A model generated the notes under the pieces. That model searched no databases, was not told the DNA's origin, and was given only the letters and a program-made list of their open reading frames with translations. Positions 6,941 through 11,709 of a DNA stretch of 11,709 bases are shown here, in pieces. Position 1 is the first letter of the stretch. Every line of letters begins with the position of its first letter. The translations under genes were made by a program, and so were the position numbers. This DNA is from Calditrichaceae bacterium (lineage in GTDB: Bacteria > Calditrichota > Calditrichia > Calditrichales > Calditrichaceae). Where the stretch lies: assembly GCA_030592985.1 (NCBI GenBank), contig JAUVIB010000064.1:1-11709 (forward strand), in the 5' to 3' direction.

Positions 6941-7363
6941 TTAAATAAGTCTGTGGCGAACAATAAAATCATTAAGCCACTCATTCATTTCTTCACGCAG
7001 TTCTCGAAATGCGTTCTCTTTTTCAAAATCATCTCCTTCAACTAATCTTGGATCGTCGAATTCTTTATGAATTTTCGTTATATTACCCATAAAATATTTC
7101 GTTATTTCACGGGCCTTAGCGGATGTTGTTATGATGATTTCAAATTTTTCATGAATATATTTTGTAAAAAGTATCGCTTCAAAACCCGACACATCAATAC
7201 CTATCTCTTCTAATACTTTTACGGATAACGGATTAATTTCCCCAGGTTCTATCCCGGCATTGATAACATCTACTCTATTAAACGTGATATGTTTAATAAG
7301 TGCTGCCATCATGGCACTGCGGCAGGAGTTATCTGTACCGATGACCAGAATTTTCTTTTTCAT
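6941..7363 (-). CDS. Degenerate ArsC/low-molecular-weight phosphatase-like protein lacking the catalytic Cys
   Basis: This 140-residue protein has the LMW tyrosine phosphatase/arsenate reductase fold signatures: the N-terminal strand KKILVIG, NSCRSAMM (12-19), NAG in beta-2 (35-37), INPLSVKVLEEIGIDVSG (43-60), FDDP (102-105) and the C-terminal FRELREEMNEWL. In active relatives the loop reads C-T-G-N-S-C-R. Here it is G9-T-D-N-S-C14-R15, so the nucleophilic Cys is Gly (codon GGT) and the loop Gly is Asp. The redox cysteines of thioredoxin-coupled ArsC (in VCDNA..CP) are also absent; the region reads IIITTSAKA at 77-85. Only C14 remains. Arsenate reduction or phosphatase activity is therefore unlikely. 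GGAGAG eight bases before the ATG at 7363 sets the start. The gene lies 21 bp upstream of the antiporter in one operon, suggesting a regulatory or accessory role, which is inference. Confidence 0.8.
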   Translation of the reverse strand: MKKKILVIGTDNSCRSAMMAALIKHITFNRVDVINAGIEPGEINPLSVKVLEEIGIDVSGFEAILFTKYIHEKFEIIITTSAKAREITKYFMGNITKIHKEFDDPRLVEGDDFEKENAFRELREEMNEWLNDFIVRHRLI

Positions 7364-7605
7364 TCTTAATTCTCTCCGATTGTGCAATGAAATCTATTCA
7401 ATAGATGTTTATTAAATTAATTATCTCTAAATTTACGAATCTTTTTAATAAAATTCTATGGTTTTTTGAAAATAATTAATAAATATTAAACTTATTTTCT
7501 CCAGATATTTGAATTTCAAGATTTCTGTTAAAAATTATTCCTAAATTCACTTTTTTAAGTAACTTAAAAAGCAATAATAAAAATAATGCCGGAACACTAT
7601 ATTAG
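7364..7605. other. AT-rich intergenic gap between lptB and the ArsC-like gene
   Basis: No gene is seen. It must hold the 3' end of the lptB transcript and probably the promoter of the ArsC-like/antiporter pair. Two short palindromes stand out: atctatt-c-aatagat (7392-7406), 28 bp before the ArsC-like start codon, and tttttaagt-a-acttaaaaa (7552-7570), about 35 bp after the lptB stop. No strong GC-rich terminator stem and no convincing promoter pair could be picked out of the AT-rich background. Confidence 0.5.
7392..7406. promoter_or_regulatory. Short palindrome upstream of the ArsC-like/antiporter operon (possible operator)
   Basis: Arms atctatt (7392-7398) and aatagat (7400-7406) surround a single central base. 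The position, just upstream of the Shine-Dalgarno of the first gene, would suit a repressor site for the operon. No regulator gene is nearby and the sequence is AT-only apart from two G/C pairs and the centre, so chance is possible. Confidence 0.25.
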
Positions 7606-8355
7606 TCATCTATCTAATTTAAAATTCTCGCCAAGATATATTTTTCGGGACTCTTCATCCTCCGCTAAATATTCAGCAGTTCCCTCTTTCAAAATTCTAC
7701 CCTCAAAAAGGAGATAGGCCCGATCTGTAATCGTTAGAGTTTCATGAACATTATGATCCGTAATTAAAACACCAATTCCACGATCTTTCAGGTTATATAC
7801 TATAGATTGTATATCTTCCACGGCAATTGGATCAACACCTGCAAAGGGTTCATCCAATAAGATGAATTTTGGGTCAGTCACTAAAGTTCTTGCTATTTCC
7901 GTTCTGCGTCTCTCGCCGCCGGAAAGCTGATAACCCAGACTTTTAGCGATATGAGTAATATTTAATTCACTAAGCAACTGATCGCATCGTTCACGCTGTA
8001 TTTTTTTAGGTATGCCAATCATTTCCATAATAGCAATTAAATTATTTTCAACGCTTAGTTTTCTGAATATGGAAGCTTCTTGAGGCAAATATGCCACACC
8101 TAATCGTGCTCGACGGTACATAGGGAATCCGGTAATCACCGTATCATTCATATAAATATCACCTTTATTGGGCTTTATCATACCGGTTATCATATAAAAA
8201 GTAGTTGTTTTTCCGGCGCCATTCGGCCCTAATAATCCGACGATTTCTCCCTGATTTACAGAAACACTGACATTATTTACAACTGCGCGTTTTCCGTAAA
8301 TTTTAACAATATCTTTTCCCTGTAAAATAGATTTATCTGTTTCAGCGCTATTCAA
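7606..8355 (-). CDS. lptB: LPS export ABC transporter ATPase LptB
   Basis: LptB is the cytoplasmic ATPase that drives LptFG-mediated extraction of LPS from the inner membrane. The 249-residue protein has Walker A GPNGAGKT (43-50), a Q-loop at Q92 (YLPQEASIF), signature LSGGE (144-148), Walker B FILLDEP (164-170) with catalytic E169, D-loop GVD (173-175) and switch H201 (ITDHN). The C-terminal YLGENF matches the LptB-specific tail and separates it from other ABC ATPases. The start is placed at TTG 8355: GGGGAG at 8365-8370 lies nine bases upstream, and homology begins directly after it (LQGKDIVKIYGKRAVVNNVS). A longer frame open to 8472 would add 39 unrelated residues inside lptA. The start overlaps the lptA stop by 8 nt, implying translational coupling. 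No lptF or lptG is in the window. Confidence 0.95.
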   Translation of the reverse strand: MNSAETDKSILQGKDIVKIYGKRAVVNNVSVSVNQGEIVGLLGPNGAGKTTTFYMITGMIKPNKGDIYMNDTVITGFPMYRRARLGVAYLPQEASIFRKLSVENNLIAIMEMIGIPKKIQRERCDQLLSELNITHIAKSLGYQLSGGERRRTEIARTLVTDPKFILLDEPFAGVDPIAVEDIQSIVYNLKDRGIGVLITDHNVHETLTITDRAYLLFEGRILKEGTAEYLAEDEESRKIYLGENFKLDR

Positions 8356-9430
8356 TTTGTATCTCTCCCCGGTAATTTTCAGGATAATAAACTCCTTCAG
8401 AGCCACCGATAACCATAAGACTGTCCATTTCACCTTCGGTAAAAAATAGTAAAAGTGTATCAGCGGAAGCATTATTCATACCCTGATCACCTTCCTCATT
8501 TATCAAATAATATTGACTCACGGCATTACCACTGGCAATTATTCTTTTAGGTTTATTGTTCATAATCTGCAATTCAATATTTTTAGCATCCAATTTATTA
8601 TATTTATTCTTTGTAGAATCAACTAGTTCAACAGCTTTGGCATCCTCATAAGAAAATATTTTTTGAACTTCCATGGAATCCATTACAACTTTCAATATCT
8701 TTCCGCTAAGTTTATTTTTATCGTACCAGGCAATTGGCTCTTGCCTTAGCCAAATTATCTCCTCATCAACAATATAAATAGCGCTGTCTGCTGTTGCCGT
8801 TAATTCCTTTTGGATTATCGTCACACTGTCGCTGGCTACAGCCTTTGCACTATCTGTGGCAAAATATGCCAACTTCTGCGAATATATCCATAATGTATCA
8901 TTGGAAGTAGAATCGGTTCGGATTAAACAGGAGTTGGTTTGCACCCAAAAAAGACGTTTATTATCAATATATGAACCTTTATCGGCAGTAATTTTTACAT
9001 TTTCTTTAGAATGATAGACATAAAAATTAATTGCGGCATTCGCATTTTTTGTATTAAAATTATAGATTAATGACTCTGCATAAATTGAATCTTGTGCAGT
9101 AACAATCTGAACATTATCATAACAATAAGCCGTCTTTTCAGATGGATAATATTTTATTTTGTCCGCTCTTAGTAGCCGTAACCCATCAAGAACAAGTACA
9201 TGCCCATCAAAATCTGCATATTTATCTTTATCATAATAAACAGCGCTGTCACAAAATATTTCAAGTGTATCCTGTCTAAAATGTACATTTCCGGTAAAAA
9301 TCGTCATTTGTTGACCAGAATCGATTCTACCGATGGTAATATCGGCATGGACAAGGCTTATTCCCGATCCTCCATATATAGGTATTAAGTAAATCAGTAA
9401 TATCATGAATGTATATAAATAAGAACGCAC
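8348..9430 (-). CDS. lptA: LptA/OstA-like periplasmic LPS-transport protein, long form
   Basis: This 360-residue exported protein belongs to the LptA/OstA_N beta-jellyroll family that forms the periplasmic bridge for LPS. A signal peptide is visible: R2, hydrophobic 4-20 and a VHA|D cleavage site after A29. The mature part is beta-rich with repeated strand units such as GNVHF (47-51), DSAVYYDKDK (61-70), ASGNAVSQYYL (299-309) and SADTLLLFF (322-330), and it ends with VIGGSEGVYYP (340-350). It is about twice the length of E. coli LptA, as in OstA-like proteins of FCB bacteria. The GTG start at 9430 lies one base after the lptC stop; the next in-frame ATG (9406) would lose the positively charged n-region. 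The exact start is less certain because the Shine-Dalgarno is weak. Its place between lptC and lptB supports the role. Confidence 0.85.
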   Translation of the reverse strand: MRSYLYTFMILLIYLIPIYGGSGISLVHADITIGRIDSGQQMTIFTGNVHFRQDTLEIFCDSAVYYDKDKYADFDGHVLVLDGLRLLRADKIKYYPSEKTAYCYDNVQIVTAQDSIYAESLIYNFNTKNANAAINFYVYHSKENVKITADKGSYIDNKRLFWVQTNSCLIRTDSTSNDTLWIYSQKLAYFATDSAKAVASDSVTIIQKELTATADSAIYIVDEEIIWLRQEPIAWYDKNKLSGKILKVVMDSMEVQKIFSYEDAKAVELVDSTKNKYNKLDAKNIELQIMNNKPKRIIASGNAVSQYYLINEEGDQGMNNASADTLLLFFTEGEMDSLMVIGGSEGVYYPENYRGEIQIE

Positions 9431-9431
9431 T

Positions 9432-9977
9432 TTATTGTATATCCAGCTTATTGCTACTCAAACCTCGTGGATTTGTAATCTGATAATTGGTTAAATCCGG
9501 ATCAGATTCAAAACTATCCCCATATAAAGTATCGACCAAAGTTGTAAACCGAACCGGAATTTTAGAAATAACTTTTTGTTTCTTATTATCCCAATATAAT
9601 GTATCGGTATTAAGGGTAATGCCGCTATCAGATACAACAACTACATTTCCATAAGCAACCATATCCTGTTTTTTATCAAAAATCTTACCGCCAAGCGCTG
9701 TCAAAACTGAAGTATGGTTACCATTTTTATCAAAAAAATCTACCTGAATACTATCCGACAAAAGTGTAATTGATTTCTTTCTAAATTTTTTAATAACACC
9801 GGCCTGGATAATCCCGACTTTTTTCCCTGCTCTTGTCAGGGAAGACGTAGCTTCCCAGGTCTCCTGATCAGGAAAGTCCTGACTAATGCCAGCCATTACA
9901 GGGTCCTTAGTCCGGTGTTCTTCACAGTTCGTCAACAATATAATTGATATAATAAATAATGTTATAATAAATTTCAT
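9432..9977 (-). CDS. lptC: LptC-family LPS export protein, predicted lipoprotein
   Basis: LptC receives LPS from the LptBFG complex and hands it to LptA. The 181-residue protein begins with a hydrophobic stretch (3-15) ending in the lipobox LTNC, with lipidation expected at C18. The beta-strand-rich remainder has LptC-type segments: SITLLSDSIQVDFFDKNG (69-86), GNVVVVSD (110-117), TLNTDTLYWD (121-130) and LYGDSFESD (151-159). E. coli LptC keeps an uncleaved transmembrane helix, so the lipid anchor is a variant. The ATG overlaps the kdsD stop as ATGA, and AAGGGA just upstream serves as Shine-Dalgarno. The next gene, lptA, begins one base after its stop. Sequence similarity in this family is low, so context carries part of the call. 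Confidence 0.85.
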   Translation of the reverse strand: MKFIITLFIISIILLTNCEEHRTKDPVMAGISQDFPDQETWEATSSLTRAGKKVGIIQAGVIKKFRKKSITLLSDSIQVDFFDKNGNHTSVLTALGGKIFDKKQDMVAYGNVVVVSDSGITLNTDTLYWDNKKQKVISKIPVRFTTLVDTLYGDSFESDPDLTNYQITNPRGLSSNKLDIQ

Positions 9978-10942
9978 TTAATCCCTTTTTGCATCAAATC
10001 ATGTAGATGAACAACTCCAACAAGTTTTTTATCACTGTTTAAGACAGGCATAGCCAATATTTGATGTTCTTCCATTATTTTATAGGCAACAGCTGCTAAT
10101 TCATTTTTAAATATAATTTTTGGATTTTTTGTCATTGTCTCTGTAATTGGTTGAATAATGAAATTTTCATTTTGTTCTATAAGCCTGTTTAAATCCCCTG
10201 CAGTGATAACGCCGACAACTCTCCTGTCTTCCAAAATAATAGGACATATTCCTCGTTTTCGGGACATTTCAATTACAGCTGTCTTCATGGAGGCGGTCAC
10301 ATTGCAAAAAGGAAGTTTATCCCCTGTTTCCATAACATCTTCAACCCGCAACAGCATTTGGTTACCCAAAGCGCCTCCCGGATGCAACAGAGCATATTCA
10401 TCAATTGAAAATCCCCGTCCTTCTAATAATGCCACAGCAAGAGCATCCCCCATAACAAGAGTTACGGTAGTACTGGCAGTAGGGGCCAAATCATACGGAC
10501 AAGCTTCTTTTTCAACACTAATATCAAGAGTCACTGTTGAATAACGGGCTAAACTGGATTTCAAATTACCCGTTATCACAATTATGGGTACTTTCAGGTT
10601 GCTTAAAGTAGGAATAAGGCTTAAAATTTCCTGAGTCTCCCCACTCTTTGAGATGGCGATTACAACATCATCTTTATGTACCATTCCCAGATCACCGTGC
10701 ACTCCTTCGGCGGGATGTAAAAAATAAGACGTAGTTCCCGTGCTCATAAGAGTTGAAGCGATTTTCTTTCCTATGGCACCAGACTTTCCCATACCGGTAA
10801 TAATAATCCGCCCTCTACTGTTTAATATTAAATTAACAGCGTCACAAAAATTATCATTTATCCTTTCATTCATTTTTTTTATTGCCGCAAGTTCAATATT
10901 AATAACTTTTTTAGCTGTTTCTAGTATTATTATATTGGTCAT
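9974..10942 (-). CDS. kdsD: Arabinose-5-phosphate isomerase KdsD (KpsF/GutQ family)
   Basis: KdsD converts D-ribulose 5-phosphate to D-arabinose 5-phosphate, the first step of Kdo synthesis. The 322-residue protein has the SIS domain with GMGKSG (50-55, K53), HPAEGVHGDLGM (76-87), SKSGET (98-103), SVEKEACP (142-149) and LLHPGGALG (185-193, H187), the residues around the known active site. A pair of CBS domains follows at about 200-322 (VEDVMETGDKLP; ITETMTKNP). The start is set at ATG 10942, preceded by GGGG five bases away and giving the family's usual length; an in-frame ATG at 10978 lacks a Shine-Dalgarno. The stop overlaps the lptC start by 4 nt. kdsC lies 175 bp upstream on the same strand, so both Kdo steps sit with the Lpt genes. 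GutQ is an alternative name for paralogues, but the context favours KdsD. Confidence 0.95.
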   Translation of the reverse strand: MTNIIILETAKKVINIELAAIKKMNERINDNFCDAVNLILNSRGRIIITGMGKSGAIGKKIASTLMSTGTTSYFLHPAEGVHGDLGMVHKDDVVIAISKSGETQEILSLIPTLSNLKVPIIVITGNLKSSLARYSTVTLDISVEKEACPYDLAPTASTTVTLVMGDALAVALLEGRGFSIDEYALLHPGGALGNQMLLRVEDVMETGDKLPFCNVTASMKTAVIEMSRKRGICPIILEDRRVVGVITAGDLNRLIEQNENFIIQPITETMTKNPKIIFKNELAAVAYKIMEEHQILAMPVLNSDKKLVGVVHLHDLMQKGIK

Positions 10943-11117
10943 TATATCCCCATTAACATCTCTGTTATACCTCAACATTTCAAATAGAAGAAAGCTTACT
11001 CATGCTCTTATACGTATTTCTCTTCTATTGTTTCATAACGCCAATTAAATTAAATAACACACTTTTTCTTTACCCAAAAGATATGGGCTGATACTATTGA
11101 ATTGTTAATTCTAAATA
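10943..11117 (-). promoter_or_regulatory. kdsC-kdsD intergenic leader with a long-loop inverted repeat
   Basis: This 175-bp gap separates kdsC from the tightly packed kdsD-lptCAB genes. It contains a perfect 9-bp inverted repeat, aatagaaga (10983-10991) and tcttctatt (11021-11029), with 29 nt between the arms, ending about 40 bp before the kdsD ATG. It could be a 5' UTR structure or a protein-binding site. A separate promoter for kdsD-lptCAB may lie here, but no convincing box pair was found. Confidence 0.3.
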
Positions 11118-11633
11118 TTACTGTAGAAGTTCCTTAATAATTGCATCAAATTTATTCTGGCGGATTAAAATTTTATCTACCACCTCCCTAACAGCGCCAT
11201 GACCACCTTCCGCAATGGTTACATAATCACAAATTGCTTTTACCTCATCACGGGCGTTAGCAGGAGCAACGCTAAATCCAACTTCTCGCAATATACTAAT
11301 ATCCAGCAAATCATCCCCAATATAACAAATCTCTTCGTTAGAGAGAGTAAATTCTTCTTTTATTTTTTGAAACTCCGGATATTTATTAAAACTTCCCTGG
11401 GAGATCACATCAAATTTCAATTCTTTACCTCTACGTTCCACAACCTTCGATTTCCTCCCCGTAATAATTCCCGTTTTCAGGCCGCCAAGACGAGCTAATG
11501 TAATCCCCAACCCGTCCTGAACATTAAATGATTTAATTTCCAGGCTGTCTGATCCAAAAACAATTGATCCATCCGTTAAGACACCGTCCACATCCATTAA
11601 AATCATTTTTATTTTACTCATTTTGGATTTCAC
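11118..11633 (-). CDS. kdsC: 3-deoxy-D-manno-octulosonate-8-phosphate phosphatase KdsC
   Basis: KdsC hydrolyses Kdo-8-phosphate to Kdo and phosphate in the cytoplasm. The 171-residue, cap-less HAD (C0-type) protein is of typical family length. HAD motif I is DVDGVLTDG (14-22) with nucleophile D14 and acid/base D16. Motif II is T58 in IITGRKS, motif III is probably K84, and motif IV is GDDLLD (106-111). The C-terminal GGHGAVRE (143-150) is the KdsC-type tail that reaches into a neighbouring active site of the tetramer. The start is GTG at 11633, with GGAGAG six bases upstream (11640-11645); the in-frame ATG at 11621 would be 18 bases from it. It is the first Kdo/LPS gene visible in the window. 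What lies upstream is cut off. Confidence 0.95.
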   Translation of the reverse strand: MKSKMSKIKMILMDVDGVLTDGSIVFGSDSLEIKSFNVQDGLGITLARLGGLKTGIITGRKSKVVERRGKELKFDVISQGSFNKYPEFQKIKEEFTLSNEEICYIGDDLLDISILREVGFSVAPANARDEVKAICDYVTIAEGGHGAVREVVDKILIRQNKFDAIIKELLQ

Positions 11634-11645
11634 CGTAAACTCTCC

Positions 11646-11709
11646 AAATTCTCGTTTTATATCATTAATTTAACTATGAGCCATCAGCGGTCAGTCATTG
11701 AAAACTTTA
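11646..11709. other. Window edge upstream of kdsC, no gene identified
   Basis: These 64 bases contain stop codons in every minus-strand frame before the kdsC ribosome binding site, so any upstream gene ends at or beyond the right edge. No identifiable protein fragment or promoter was recognised. Confidence 0.4.

Noticed and set aside
7364..7387. Upstream TTG start (7387) for the ArsC-like gene
   Set aside because: This would place the GGAGAG ribosome binding site inside the coding region; ATG 7363 is spaced correctly from it.
8356..8472. N-terminal extension of LptB by 39 residues to an upstream start
   Set aside because: The extra residues lie inside lptA, have no family resemblance, and a good Shine-Dalgarno marks TTG 8355 instead.
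10158..10544. 128-codon plus-strand frame inside kdsD
   Set aside because: It is antisense to strongly conserved KdsD sequence, with no ribosome binding site or family resemblance; the same applies to the 108-codon frame at 6237-6563 inside the antiporter.
10943..10978. Upstream in-frame ATG for kdsD at 10978
   Set aside because: It has no Shine-Dalgarno; ATG 10942 has GGGG five bases upstream and gives the usual family start.
1..11709. CRISPR arrays, tRNA or rRNA genes, prophage or toxin-antitoxin modules
   Set aside because: No regularly spaced direct repeats, no cloverleaf or rRNA-like stretch and no such protein families were seen.
11660..11709. Possible tail of an upstream gene or a CTGA-type repeat at the right edge
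   Set aside because: The fragment is too short and has stops in all minus-strand frames; the ccatcagcggtcagt stretch looks repeat-like but no second copy is in the window.

Overview
The window is an AT-rich stretch of a Gram-negative (diderm) bacterial chromosome. Nine of its ten genes lie on the minus strand. It carries Kdo synthesis genes, an LPS-export (Lpt) gene set, a lipoprotein-type LptC, a long OstA-like LptA, an endonuclease-type MutL and an NhaD-type antiporter. Together these suggest a member of the Fibrobacteres-Chlorobi-Bacteroidetes (FCB) side of the tree, such as a Marinimicrobia-, Calditrichota- or Ignavibacteria-like lineage. That placement is an inference from gene content and protein style; no rRNA or other marker is present.

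Layout, left to right. (1) 1-1953 is an apparently intact IS1182-family insertion sequence: 17-bp perfect terminal inverted repeats around one 545-residue DDE transposase on the plus strand. (2) 1954-2160 holds a REP-like palindromic repeat and no gene. (3) 2161-3078 is miaA. (4) 3079-3510 is a non-coding gap filled mostly by a roughly 188-bp MITE-like element with 16-bp imperfect terminal inverted repeats and nested palindromes. (5) 3511-5328 is mutL, preceded by a perfect 10-bp hairpin and a tiny overlapping leader ORF. (6) 5411-7363 is a two-gene unit: a small ArsC/LMW-phosphatase-like protein that has lost its catalytic cysteine, followed 21 bp later by an NhaD-type Na+/H+ antiporter. (7) 7364-7605 is an AT-rich gap with two short palindromes. 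(8) 7606-11633 is the Kdo/LPS block, read from right to left: kdsC, a 175-bp gap, then kdsD-lptC-lptA-lptB. These last four are packed with a 4-nt overlap, a 1-nt gap and an 8-nt overlap, so they look like one translationally coupled operon.

How the genes work together. KdsD isomerises ribulose-5-phosphate to arabinose-5-phosphate, and KdsC removes the phosphate from Kdo-8-phosphate. Both steps supply Kdo for the LPS core. LptB is the cytoplasmic ATPase that powers LPS extraction, and LptC and LptA form the periplasmic bridge. MutL (mismatch repair) and MiaA (tRNA A37 prenylation) are the common mutL-miaA neighbour pair, pushed apart here by a repeat element. The most unusual object is the ArsC-like protein encoded just before the antiporter. 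It keeps the fold signatures but has Gly in place of the nucleophilic Cys and also lacks the two resolving cysteines, so it may be a non-catalytic partner or sensor for the transporter. Several start codons were revised from Shine-Dalgarno positions: antiporter at 6919, ArsC-like at 7363, lptB at a TTG at 8355, kdsD at 10942.
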